64,000 nt of DNA from Nissolia schottii (taxonomy: Eukaryota > Streptophyta > Magnoliopsida > Fabales > Fabaceae). Of the stretch, positions 1-11,445 are shown piece after piece (positions within the stretch are counted from its first letter, which is position 1; every line of letters starts with the position of its first letter). The stretch spans positions 169,721-233,720 of the forward strand of contig QANU01087068.1 of assembly GCA_003254905.1 (NCBI GenBank), written 5' to 3'. Made by a program: the position numbers and the translations under genes. The notes under the pieces are model-generated. The model did not search any database. It saw nothing but the letters and a program-made list of their open reading frames with translations, and was not told the origin of the DNA.

Positions 1-1442
1 ACCTGTTGATTTACAAATGACGTGGATATAACATTTATTTTGTTACAATTCATTTCAATTCATACACCTCCATCGCATTCTTTAGATATCTGTTTATATG
101 GATTGATTCGTACACGAATGCATGAGGAAATGCTTAGCATTTATCTACCAATGAATTTGGCCGGCACTGAGGTATGGTACCTACTCATAACTATAATTTA
201 TTAATCGCTAATTAGGTGGCGAAAGTGAAGATATCTTCTCCCTTCGGCTGCCACTGCTACGTAGTGCGATTTCAATCCCCACAGCACTCATGCTTTTGAC
301 ATAATTTTTTTAATATAAACCCAATTTTAACACCTAAAATTTAGCCATTCTTGCATAATAAATGATTCTCATTAACTGTCTTTAAGATATATTTACATGA
401 TCATTAGTCTCCACCAATTTTTTTTTACTTAAATATGAGGTATTAAAATTATATTTAACAAAACAATTATTTTATTAGATTTACTTTCCTCTAAACCTAA
501 TAATTTAGTTCTTTCGTGTATTTATAGGGGCTTCTTTAGATAAATAAGACTTTAGATGTAATTTTATAAGTTTAAATTAAAAGAAATAAAATATTTTTTT
601 GGTAAGGAACGAGTTAAGAGTTTGATGATATACATAATTATTTAGATTAAATGATAAGTTAAATTAAATTTTCGAGACGAAGTTAGAGGGTTAGGTCAAT
701 ATATTTTACGAGTGTAATTTCTACATGCAAAGTTTTACATACTATGATATAATTACATCAATCATAACTCACTAAATAACAATGTAAAATTCTCTTACAT
801 TTACGATATATAAACATTAAATTCATATTTTATTTTACAAAATATTTAAACAAAATTAAATTACTTTAAAAAAATTTAATAGATAATTCTTGAAAAATGT
901 CAAGCCCAGGCTAGTATCAAGACAATGCCTTAACTATTAGGTTGGTATCACTTTTTGTTATATTTTATGCAAACATATTTATTAATATAATTTTATTATT
1001 TTAATTTTTGTTTTTAAAAACTCTAAATTAAATAACTCTATCTCTCTTTTATTTCTCATTCTCAAATTAAAGGATAAAAAATTGTAATTCAATCATATAT
1101 ACTTGCTCATGTGCAGGGGTGAATAAACAAACCAAACATGGTTGCTAGTCTTGTTTGTGTGTTTTATTTAATTGTTCGTATTAGAGTAATGTGTTTTGAT
1201 GTTTCATTATTGGAAGTTTGAATTTATGTTGTTGATGATGGAACCTTTTTCTTGATCTATAGAGTTACAATTTGGATTTATGTATGAATTTTTATTTGAA
1301 TATTAGATTATTGTTACAATTTAGATTTTTGTTAATCTATTAAATTCTTGATCTATAAATGTTAAAATTTTATTTAAATATTAAATAGGTCATGGTAAAT
1401 AGACCATAATAATAAGTCAGACAACATATTTTTGGTAAATAC

Positions 1443-1454
<12 letters not shown>
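1..1454. other. AT-rich intergenic sequence, no gene seen
   Basis: AT-rich DNA with many short poly-A and poly-T runs. A short open stretch at about 22-171 ends at a possible splice donor (GAG followed by GTATGG) and could be the end of an exon. Its translation matches no family I know and it is too short to call. Confidence 0.5.

Positions 1455-1516
<62 letters not shown>
1455..1516. repeat. (AG)31 microsatellite
   Basis: Perfect AG dinucleotide run of about 62 bp preceded by a short TA run. It sits about 30 bp outside the left end of the candidate CACTA-like element. Confidence 0.95.
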
Positions 1517-1517
<1 letters not shown>

Positions 1518-1854
1518 CAGGCGGCCTGCTATGCTCGAGGTTAAACTATTACTAGCAAATTGAAATTTAGTGGCGGTCACTTAGCGGCGGTTTTTAATAA
1601 CGCGCGCCTTTGCAATCATCGAAAGCGTATAGTGGCGGTTCATTGCAATAGTTGTGAAAGGCTAACACTTTGCGGCGGTTTGAGTATTCTAGCGGCGATT
1701 CTTAATTTACAATAATAAAAAAATGAGAAAAGAAATTAAAAAAAAAAAAAAAAAAAAAGCTTCTCACCGCGCGCACTCTGCCTCTCTCTTTCTTTCTCTC
1801 TCTCTCTCTCTCCTTCTTCGACGAACTCGTCGTCCTAGGGAACCCAAAGTGGAG

Positions 1855-2263
1855 ATGCTCAGCAGCGGCGATGAGGACGACATGAAAGAGCCGATCGCGA
1901 TGGCGATGACGAGGGTTAGCTGTAGCGACTGCGGTGACGAGGAATCACAGCAGCGACGGCGGCTATGACCTCCACGACCACGAGTCCCGCCTCAAGACCC
2001 AGCTCCTCGAGCACAAGCTCCCCAACGAGACCGTTGCCATTATCCCCCTCCTAAAAAATGACGTCGTTTCCAGGGACGCGTAGATTCAGTGCCACACAAA
2101 CAGGATCGAAGAGCTCTTTTCCGTTTTGGGTCTTGTCGAGGGTTCATCCTCTACTCTTTGCCGTCCTATTTTGTGTTTGGTTTTGCTTTTAGGTAAAGCT
2201 TTCCAAGGAGAGGGACCAATTAGCAGCGACAGTGAAAAAGCTAAGTCGGGACTTTGCAAAGTT
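1855..2263 (+). pseudogene. Captured fragment of a coiled-coil protein gene
   Basis: A CT-rich leader (about 1776-1812) precedes an ATG at 1855 and a GC-richer, acidic coding-like segment. After a frame change near 1950 the reading continues with YDLHDHESRLKTQLLEHKLP until an in-frame TAG at about 2082. Another exon-like piece after an intron (about 2192-2263) reads KLSKERDQLAATVKKLSRDF, a heptad-rich coiled coil. This resembles the coiled-coil part of plant proteins of unknown function similar to At4g15545, but I am not sure of that. The frameshift and stop make it a broken fragment. It lies inside the candidate CACTA-like element, upstream of exportin-T exons. Confidence 0.45.
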
Positions 2264-3957
2264 GAATATTTTTTTCCCTCTGTAGCTTGTCTTGCTTTTT
2301 GTTTATATGGTACTCTCCAGAACTTGTCAATTGTTTCTTTTTGTTTATCAATCTGATATGTATAAGCAATATCAACTTCGAGTCTCTGATTTCATCTGTT
2401 TCAATGTTTTATTCCAATTGTATGATTACTTTGGTGCCTCCTTCACATAAAAGTGTTATATATATTGGTCATTGGACAAATTTCAAGATGGGGTAAGTTA
2501 TAATTATGTTTTTTTCTTGTTATGCCGTAATAGTATTTATTACAATCAGATTATTGAAACACCTGACTAATCAGCAGAGCTAGTACCTATTCATTCTATA
2601 TGTTGCGCTTGCGTACTTATGAATCAATTGGTGTTGTTAACTTGGCTATGCACTTTGGACTTGTAGGTGGTTCTAGTATTAGGATAGCAGTGTAATATTC
2701 GAATAACAAGTGTTAAATGTTTGTTGTTTGTTTGCTATTCAATCTTAGGATGAATGTTATTGAGCAGTTACTAATGTAAATTATGTTTGAGATTAATTAT
2801 AATAGTATAATACACTACATTCTCATCTAATAAGATACAAGGTATGCTTGTGTCAGTTAGCCATGCTGGTAGATAATTAGTGTGACATAGCTTCAGGGGC
2901 TTATGATGCTTTTTTCTTCATCACAACACGGTGCATTTGGAGAGCGAGAAATAGAGCTATCTTTGACAACCAACCTGCAATTGTGGATGAGGATGAACAA
3001 CAAGCACAACCATGGAACTTTCTTTGATTTCTTTTATCTCTTATATTTTTTCTATCAAAGAAAACTGTTAATCCTCCTTTTAAAAATTTTCAACTTCTTC
3101 CTTGATAAGATTTTCGTTTTGAATTAAAAGATAGAAGAAGGAAATAAACAATTTCTAGTTTTATATAAACAAGATTACAGGATTTCTTCTTGTGTATGTT
3201 ATCAAGAATTTGATGACGTCATTTTCTGATGATGAAAAGAGCAATTCCTCTGGTTCATTCAATGTAGATAATCTTTCATCTTAATCTAGAAAATTAGATA
3301 GAGGTTTAATGTGATATGCACATTAGATAGATATATCCCTCTAAATTCTTATCCACTAAATCATGTTATGGTTAAAATTGTCCTTTGTTATCTTGATATA
3401 GTATGAATATATATGCCCTTTGTTTCAACTTTAAAACATGATTCATGCCAATTTAAACCTGTTAGGTATAACATTGATTGCTCACTAGTGCTTAGTTTTT
3501 TGATTCAAAAGCTTATAATTTTATTGCTAGTGTTAGTTAATTAGACCTACAGCAAGAAACAGTTTAGTGACTCATTCTTCCATCTCCATAACTTGTATCT
3601 ACAATTTGAAATGGTAAATTAGTGCGTTGTTCGTAATTCCTATAAATAGAAACAAAATGATATTCCCAGTTTGCGTTTTCATCGGGGATAGTTGTGTCTT
3701 TGGGAATTCCCTTGAGCATATTCTTAATGGGTGTTGTAATCAAGTTACAGTGAAAACTTTTTGTTGGTAAAGAGGTGGGTAATGAGTTAGGAATATTTCT
3801 TGAAAATACTTGGTAACCTATTTATGCCATGTTAGTTAGCATTGATAGTAATGAAATGAACCATCACATTTTGTTTTACACAATATGGTAACCTATTTAT
3901 GCCGTGTTAGTTCGTCTAGCCTTCTTAGTATGTTTGGCTTGCCTTTTATTATCACAG

Positions 3958-5051
3958 GTGGCCACTGGAGACGAAATTGCAATGGCACACCGAGCTCAAG
4001 TTAGATTTTCATTAATAAAATTTTCTTTCCGGTGGTTCATTACTAGCAATTTTTTCTTTATTTTGGATGTAATGATTTGAGGAAGACATTTTCATTTGGA
4101 ATAAAAGTTAGGATCTATGACCCTTTGTGTCTTATGCAAATGGCTTTTCATTTGATGCATTTTTCCAATATTTTTAATCTAATAAAATGATTTAAGAGGA
4201 ATGCGGTTGTTTTAGATATCCATTGAACATCCAATGTTGCTTAAGACTGTTGATAATTTCATCCTTTTCTGTTTTCATTGGCATTGAGCTTCCTTGCAGA
4301 CCTCGGTGGCCTGTATTGCATTAGCATAGGCATCTTTTTCTACTTGTTGATACAGGTATACTTCTCAATCCTTTACAAGATCCTAACAATGTTTTGCAAA
4401 GTTGGGATCCGACCCTTGTCAATCCCTGCACATTGTCAATCCTTGTCAATCCGAGGTACTTGGTTTCTCTTCGGTGGTCAGCTTATGCTTAGTCATTCTA
4501 GATTCAATGATTAATACTAGTGAATGATTATGCCAGAAACTAGGCATTGGTGTTCTTCATCTTGGTACTTTTTTGTTTTCATCTTCATTGTTCTTCTTTT
4601 CCATTTGTTTCTCATTCTTTGTATGTGAGCATAAATCTCTAGTTCAATAACATTTTGCAGAGAGTGCATAAATAAGAATCTAAAAGATGAGAAATTAAAA
4701 TTGCTACTCGTGCTATTCTTATAACTACATGCCAAATGAAAATGATTTGTTAATTGAATGATGTATTTGACCTTCCTTTTCACATGATTTGTCACGTGAA
4801 GGATGTATTTGACCTGCCTCTTACTTGTGCTATGCTGCCCAAATTTAATCACTCAATTGCAGTTGCAGACTACGTAGTTGCAGCAGTGCTATACTGCAAA
4901 GCATAACATATACATAACTTTATTTTGATGCATTATTTCCTTTTAGGATGATATCATGTCTTGGAGTTTTAGGATGACACAATAATACCAGTGTTTCATG
5001 TTCTGCAGGATATTGTTGATTGGGTATTATCCGTTCTATCTAATGATCAAG
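3958..5051 (+). other. Exon-like segments of unknown origin inside the element
   Basis: Two short stretches have splice-like borders: 3958-3999 (after TTATCACAG, reading VATGDEIAMAHRAQ) and 5009-5051 (after TTCTGCAG, before GGTATAC, reading DIVDWVLSVLSNDQ). A third possible piece at 4301-4352 contains stops. I do not recognise the source gene or genes. They may belong to the coiled-coil fragment upstream or be a further captured piece. Confidence 0.25.
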
Positions 5052-5464
5052 GTATACTTCTTCACATAGACACAAAGGGAATCAAATTTTGTTATATTTC
5101 ATTAATATTTTCATAATGTTTCTGTTTGGGTATTAAGACTATTTATTGGGATTTTAGACAATATATCTTCATATGAAAATGTGAGCAGGATGGAATCATT
5201 AACTATACAATTTTTGCAAAGTTTGTTCATGTCTTTCAGTATCTAATTGAAATTGGCATTTTAGTTTGTGGTTTGTTGTATTTTATTCAAGTTTAGATGG
5301 GAATCTCAGGATAAGGCCATGGAGTTTTTTCATTTGCTCCGATGGTACACCCTCCTTGTTATTGAACAAAAAACACTATTCCTGTAATGCAAAAGAATCT
5401 TGTATTGGTTGTTCTGGTCATCTCAGTCTTCTCTATTCATTTGACTGTAATGTTGAATTTTCAG

Positions 5465-6909
5465 AGCCTGCAAGGTATACTTGCTCAATTCACAAGTATG
5501 AATTACGCAGCCAAGCTATCAGGATCAGAAGATGGTAGCCACATTTTTGAGGTATTTGCATTTCCTAAAATGTCAGGATTGATGTATCCTCTAATTTGTT
5601 AATTTACCTGACCCTTAGGCAATTGGCTTATTGATCGGAATGGAAAATGTCCCACCTGAAAAGCAATCTGATTATCTGTCTTCTTTGCTCAGTCCTCTTT
5701 ATCGTCAGGTTATTCTTGACTTTAAAATTGTGATATATTGTATCATCAAAGAATACGTAGCTGAGCTGGCTCCCGTTCTGAAAAGAAATCTGCTTAAGGA
5801 TCATAACACTTGGTATTTGATGCGTATGCTATTTCATGTGTTTTTAACGTAGGATGAGGCATTGCTCATAAATGATAAGTTATTGACATCTGGGGAGACT
5901 AATGCCAAAATTGTTGTCTTCCAGCATATTATCATGGCAATTAATTCTCTCAACAAGGTGCTTTACTAGCTTCGTCTTTTACATTTGATTAGATAATTCT
6001 CCCCATTGCTGGTTGATAGGTACCCAAACCCCTGGAGAGCCCATCCCCAAAAGCTAGCTGTTAGGGAAGGAGAGCCAAGAGCTTAAATACCCCATCAAGC
6101 AGCCCATACTACCCGATGTGGGACTTTGCCCATACAAAGTCCCTATCAATACACCCTCCCCGGAAAGCCGACGTCCCGGCGGCTCCACTCTACGGCGCTT
6201 CACTCGGCCCTGGCCGGTCAGCCCCTCCGCAGGTAGCCCTTTCCGATGCGTCGACAACCTGGCTCTGATACCAGTTCTTACAACTGGTATCAATAAGAAT
6301 TGGTGCTGATTTTATTTAGGTAGGCAAAATTCCAATAGGGAATTTTTGTAACAGAACCATACAAAGATGGCTTGAAGCCGAAAATAATAAGCTGAAAAAT
6401 AGAAATAATACTGGGAAATAAAGGATCCCTTGGTCCTCCTAGTCCATCCAAGTATGGGAGAGAATCAAGAGACTAGGCATTATTCCCTCCTAAAAATCCT
6501 CCCTTCCTATTTAACCTCAATTAATTTATTCTTTCCTGATTTGTCTAACAAACCAGATTTAATTTCCCCCTAATTTGCTCTTCCTTCTTCTAGAATAATG
6601 ATGTGGAAAACGAATTATTTCCTTTCCCTTTTTATTAGCCAATTCGGCTTGTCCTGCTGGGTGGTCTGTTACACTGGTCTTTTCTTTAAAAGGTCTCAAA
6701 ACACAGAACTATTTGGAAATGTGGATAGGAACTACATTCTGTATGATTTCATATTATTGATTTTGAAGTACAAAGAGTAATTTACTGGACAGATACATCT
6801 AAGTTATTGTTTTCCTCCCTTCTTACCATTTTTGAATGACCTTATCCAGGGCTTCAGTGAGCGTCTTGTAATTAGCAGTCGCCCTGCAATTGCTCTCATG
6901 TTTAAGCAG
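5465..6909 (+). pseudogene. Exportin-T (PAUSED/XPOT) gene fragment, four in-frame exons
   Basis: Four exons join without a stop: 5465-5551 (29 codons), 5619-5708 (30), 5853-5957 (35) and 6850-6909 (20). All have AG/GT borders and phase 0. The 114 codons contain EDGSHIFEAIGLLIG, PEKQSDYLSSLLSPL, IIMAINSLNK and GFSERLV..RPAI..MFKQ, in the order found in the middle of plant exportin-T, the karyopherin that carries tRNA out of the nucleus (Arabidopsis PAUSED is roughly a thousand residues). The exons before and after this stretch are absent, so a full protein cannot be made. A partial LTR element occupies the last intron. It lies within the candidate CACTA-like element, which suggests transposon capture. 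The lack of stops suggests a recent origin or chance. Confidence 0.85.
6014..6590 (-). mobile_element. Partial LTR or TRIM-like retroelement in an exportin-T intron
   Basis: Read on the minus strand, 6148 to 6014 is a 135-bp stretch starting TGATAGGGACTTTG and ending CCTATCA. It carries the CCCACATCGG motif common in plant LTRs. At about 6268 is ACTGGTATCAGAGCC, the primer-binding site complementary to plant initiator tRNA-Met. A C/T-rich stretch (about 6150-6165 on the plus strand) sits at the place expected of a polypurine tract. This is the layout of a TRIM or similar small retroelement. The sequence beyond the primer-binding site (6285-6590) does not match the 135-bp LTR, so the 5' LTR is either different or replaced. 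The right boundary is approximate. Confidence 0.5.
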
Positions 6910-7203
6910 GTATTTTACAATTGATGAGACATGACAGACAAGCAGAGGAACAGATAGAGGGACAACAAAGCATGAGAATAAACATGGGAGGGATGTGAAA
7001 GAGTGGTGGCTGGAGTGGGTTGCTGGAAGACAGCAGCTGCAGTCACTGATGGGTGGTGCTGTGGTCCCCGGAGAGAAGAGCATGTTGGTCTGTTATTTGT
7101 GCAGCAGGAGCTATTTGCTAATAGAGGAGCTGTTGGAAGTCCAGATGGTTGGTTAGTAGGTTAAAGATGAGTTTGAGGGTAAAGTGAAAATTTTATTAGA
7201 GTT

Positions 7204-7318
7204 AAGTGAGGGTAAAATACAAACTTCATCATGATAAGTGAGGCCTAATAGAACTTTCAGCAGGATAAGTGAGGGCAAAATAGAACTTTCAGTAGCATAA
7301 GTGAGGGCATAAAAGCAT
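7204..7318. repeat. Tandem repeat, 31-32 bp unit
   Basis: Units beginning AAGTGAGG start at 7204, 7236, 7267 and 7299. The second and third share nearly the whole unit, including AATAGAACTTTCAG. A more divergent copy may precede them from about 7170. It lies between the exportin-T fragment and the right end of the candidate CACTA-like element. Confidence 0.75.
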
Positions 7319-7883
7319 AAAAAACCTGAGTTTTTATGTTTTTGCAATATATTTAAGACCATGTTCATATGTAATTTTTACTATTATTGTAGAGTATATA
7401 CTTTGAATCTTTATAAAATTTAATGTTTTACATTTGATAATATATTATGAATGATTTCTTGTATAATAATTTTTTTATTGCATTACATTAATTATTGTAG
7501 CATTGAAGCATTTGAAAGAAAAAAAAATTGATAGGAAACAAATAAAATATAATTAAAAAATTATAAAAAAATGAATTTACCGGGGTTAAGAACCACCGGT
7601 AAAGGAATTGTCATTTCCAGAATACTGAAAATAGCGGCGGTTACAAACCGCCGCAATATTTTTTAAAATTTTTGAACAATCAATTCTACGGCGGTTGATA
7701 ACCGCCGCAAGTTAAAACGAAAATTCAAATTTTAATATTCGCGGCGGTTATGAACCGCTGCTATATGTCTACCCACAGTAGACTTAACGGGAATTAAAAC
7801 CTCTGCGAATTGCTTCGGCCAACGATTCGAATACACCGCTTACTGCTTTATGAATCGCCGCAAATTGCTAAATTTCTTGTAGT

Positions 7884-8037
7884 TAGCCTCCCAACAGGCT
7901 AAAGTAGGCTGCAAAAAAAGGTTTTGATAGTTAACAGGCCAAACTCAGCCTATTAAGGGTCAAGCCTAGCCTGTTCCCATTCTTACTTCTCAAGTTTTTA
8001 CTAGGTTTTACTATAATTTTTTGTATTTACTTTATAC
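7884..8037. other. AT-rich spacer
   Basis: Short AT-rich segment with two copies of an AGGCTAAAGT/AGGCCAAACT-like stretch and no coding signal. Confidence 0.4.
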
Positions 8038-8210
8038 AATTTTTAAAATCAAACTTAATAAATTTTGTTATCATTTTATAATTTAGTATGATATATTAAT
8101 GAGTCATATGAATTAATATTTTTCAATGTAATGTTTTTAAAAAATGTTTACTAATATCACATGAAATACGAAATTATAAAAAAGTTTGATGAATTTATTT
8201 TTAAAAATTG
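8038..8210. mobile_element. MITE-like inverted repeat (family also at 58642)
   Basis: The left arm starts CAATTTTTAAAATCAAAC and the right arm, reverse-complemented, starts CAATTTTTAAAAATAAATTC; the match continues imperfectly for about 40 bp. The same arm sequence (AATTTTTAAAATTAAATTC) recurs in the inverted-repeat element at 58642-59035, so these are probably two copies of one AT-rich MITE family. No clear target duplication was found. Confidence 0.5.
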
Positions 8211-8260
8211 TTGAGTGTTTACGTGCGTGCGTGTGTGCGTGTGTGTGGGCAAGGATGAAG

Positions 8261-8632
8261 TTACACTGGTGTAATTTTGAGTAATTGTTATACCATTTCA
8301 TAGCTTTTTAATTATTCAATTTTTTAAAAAAATCAACTGTTTAGTTGAAAGTTCATATCGTAGATCATGTTTGTAAAGTTTGGTATTTATCTAAAATCAT
8401 TTGACTAATTTTTTACATGCATTAAAATCGACATAATACATATGTTAAAAATATGCTAAAATAAGATCTATCTGATCACATTCTTATTGATGTTTAATTT
8501 TTTAAAAAAATTTGATATAAATAATCTATATGATAGTTAGTTGTAATTCAATGATTAGATTGATAAAATTTAAATTATAAAAAAAAATTATTAAGCAAAT
8601 GTAGACATACTTAAAATTACACGGTATAATTT
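8261..8632. mobile_element. MITE-like element with terminal inverted repeats
   Basis: The left terminus TTACACTGGTGTAATTTTGA resembles the reverse complement of the right terminus, TTATACCGTGTAATTTTAAG (about 15 of 19-20 positions). The interior of about 330 bp is AT-rich and non-coding. The repeat is imperfect and the family is not identified. Confidence 0.4.
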
Positions 8633-8642
8633 TATACTAACC

Positions 8643-8678
<36 letters not shown>

Positions 8679-8679
8679 G
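8643..8679. repeat. Compound (CT)n(AT)n microsatellite
   Basis: A CT run passes directly into an AT run. It adjoins the right terminus of the preceding inverted-repeat element. Confidence 0.9.
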
Positions 8680-9215
8680 AGTGGATAAAACCCTATAATA
8701 CAAGAGAATCATCCCTAGATTTTGGTATCACCCACCTAACACCCATTTTTTTCCTGTTCACAATATTTACCTAATTTTCAACCTCTTTGTTGGCCACTCA
8801 ATTTATGGCCCGAGGGACAACCAACGAAGAAATTAAAAAACATCACAATTTTTAATTTGAAATAGAAAGAATAGGTGCACATCATGCTCTGGTACCATTA
8901 ATTGTACCACATTTTTTTAGTTAAGAAGTATGAGTTCTTCTATTAACTATAAAGAAGTACGTCATGAGAACACTCGAAACTCAATAATGTTCAGTTTGTG
9001 AAATTACAGTCTCATTAAAAACTTTTTAAAAAAAAAATCATTGAAACAAATCTACTCAAACAATTGAAGGTTCATATACTCAACACGTACTATTCTAACA
9101 TTTACCAGCACAGTCATATTCTTGAAGTTCAATGCTAGCCTAGCCTTGTTACTACGCATCCTCTACATTCAGGGTTCAACAGCCTTATCTAATCAAGACA
9201 TACTGACGTATAGGA

Positions 9216-9398
9216 TTGGCCTCCTCTAATTTATTTTAGAGATTAAAATACATACATTTTAACCGTTAAAATATAATATAATTATTTTTAAAAAAAATTT
9301 AATTTAAAAAAACTGTCATTACTTTTTTATAATCAATCACTAGTATTTATGTATGGACTTTAACCTCTAAAGTGAAACTTGCACTTTAGAGGAGCCAT
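9216..9398. mobile_element. MITE-like element, 183 bp
   Basis: The left end TTGGCCTCCTCTAATTTATT and the reverse complement of the right end, ATGGCTCCTCTAAAGTGCAA, match over the TGGC.CCTCTAA core. Further inward a second matching block appears (TTTAGAGATTAAA against TTTAGAGGTTAAA). The interior is AT-rich and non-coding. This double-block inverted repeat is typical of a small non-autonomous DNA transposon; the superfamily was not assigned. Confidence 0.55.
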
Positions 9399-10697
9399 TT
9401 TCCTGGCGTTTATACATACCCATTACATTTTTTAATCACACTTCTAAATAATAATAGAATTAGAATTACAACTAATATTTCAATTATTTATAAAACTAAC
9501 CCAAACATAAAAATTAAATATGGTAAGATAATTCTACTTCAAAATGAATTGGAAGCAAAATTAAAATTCTATATACCCAAGTATTTTTTTTCACGAAATG
9601 CACTAAACTCCCTCTGAGCCAATTAAGTTATAGTTAAATATTAAAGTGGAGAGAGAAAAACCATGGTCAAGCGAAAAAAGGGAGAGGATAACCAATCAAA
9701 GGTATTCTTACATGTATAGAAAAAGGAAGTTTCGAAACAAAAAGTGCTTCTCAATACAATTTCAATTCTAACACCTAAACAAAACTTCATAGTGTTAGTC
9801 CTTTTGCTTTAATTATAATGAATGTTCATTTTAGATTTGGATTCGTAAATGCATGTTTCAATGTAATCTCTAAAATTAAAAATTAATAGTTAAAAAGTGA
9901 TTTAAGTTAATTCATAATATTTTCTTTGGGAACATTCTTAAGATGTACATTTTTTATGAGATGTTTAACATAAATGTTCGAACCACAATTTCAATACTTC
10001 TTTTTTGGGCAAACAAATTTTTTGTTGGTAAACAATCTCAATGCATTTTTTTTTCAGGAAACAATATTTTTTTTGGTAAACAATCTCAATACATTGAATC
10101 GCAATGGCACTCAACTTGAAATTAATTAATACTACGCCTTATTTTAATACTCAATATATGTCAAATATTTTAAACCTTGATTGACTACAATGGTGATTAG
10201 TACTATAATTGAAACTATTCAAGTCTTTTTTTTTTATTATTCTTTGCCGCAAACACCTTATCGATAAAAAGTTTATAACAATATGTCTACTAAATATTGT
10301 GCACTTGAAATTTAAGGAAATATGTATTTCTATGATAGTTCTTTAATAGCATTTTTAAAAATTAATTCTTTTCAATTTGTGAAAAAAGTTACTAAAACAT
10401 TTTTTAGATTTAGATTTTAAAAGGAATCCAATTATATTAGAATTTTAGAACGAATTTTAATTAAAAAATATTTCTTCCTAAAAATATTCAAATATGGTCC
10501 AAATTATTATTATAAAAAATATCACTAATAAAACTATATGTTAAATTAATAATTAAATTTTCCTAAAACACCATCATATTAGCAAGTATTTTTCCAAAAC
10601 ATATCGTTTTGAAAAATGGAGAACTACAAAATGAAAATTATCTAAGATTCATTTATAGATTTTTTTTTATTTATATAACTTTGTATTAATTCTAGTT

Positions 10698-10736
<39 letters not shown>

Positions 10737-11445
10737 TTAAAGACTCGAAATATTGTGGTTGTGTGACACATATTTTTCTTCTTTTTTAATATCTTAATTC
10801 TGCGATAAGAGTCTTCTAAAGTAATAGCTCTCATTTTAAAGGATAAAGAGATAATCTTATTATTAAATATGAATCTCACTTTTACTTTATTAATTCAATA
10901 GTAAAATGTCACACTTTACTCTATAAAATAAATAATTTTACTTTAGAGAATCTAAAACGTCTGATACCAACCATCTTATCTACATGTAGTACTACGGGAT
11001 CAACCTTATCTTGGTTGCCCGGAGACATTTTGAACTATGTTTATACTAGGTATAATATTTATCTACTATCTATTTATAAAAGATATTGAACACTTGGTCG
11101 GCCAGAAAAATATGCCCGAAGAGTGAAACGGGTTGAACCGAATAGATATATGTGTGCACTCCACCGGCGAGAACATTACAAACAAAATTAATAAACCACG
11201 AAAGTGCAAATATGAAAAAGAACATGAAAGTGGCGGCACAGTGAGCCTGAATATTTTCAGGCGGTGCAAGTGTCACTAACTCCAGCCCAACTGTCGCCAT
11301 CCATTACCCTTCCAAACGACACGTCGTATGTCCAATCAAATTTCCGTTACACCCCTTCCAATGCCAAAGGTCGCGTCGTTCATCATTCCGTAAATAATTA
11401 ACGACGCCCATAATTCTTCAAGTCCATTCATAATTCATCATAGCC
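9399..11445. other. AT-rich intergenic region upstream of the F-box gene
   Basis: No coding signal. It contains a (TA)n(TG)n microsatellite at 10698-10737 and a weak inverted repeat around 10808-10962. The last 350 bp (from about 11090) are less AT-rich and hold the probable promoter and leader of the F-box gene. A CCAATCAAA motif lies at about 11332. Confidence 0.5.
10698..10737. repeat. (TA)n(TG)n microsatellite
   Basis: A perfect TA run passes directly into a TG run of about eight units. Confidence 0.9.

Larger units (their letters stand above)
1547..7883. mobile_element. Candidate non-autonomous CACTA-like element carrying gene fragments
   Basis: The right end reads TTTCTTGTAGT, close to the CACTA terminus (CACTACAAGAAA read inward). 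The left end at 1547 (TATTACTAGCAA) matches that terminus at about 8 of 12 positions. Both ends are followed by subterminal copies of a GCGGCGGTT motif. At 7630-7770 these form palindromes with AACCGCCGC, as in En/Spm-type subterminal repeats. Between the ends lie pieces of host genes with splice sites but no transposase that I can recognise, so this would be a gene-capturing (Pack-CACTA-like) element. Both termini are decayed and no convincing 3-bp target duplication is visible. It could instead be two separate element ends flanking ordinary pseudogene sequence. Confidence 0.5.

Noticed and set aside
1374..1580. Minus-strand open frame with a Ser-Leu repeat
   Set aside because: It is the translation of the AG microsatellite.
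10808..10962. Possible further MITE with TTCTAAAGTAA and TCTCTAAAGTAA ends
   Set aside because: Only about 12 bp match at the ends in very AT-rich sequence, and no target duplication was found.
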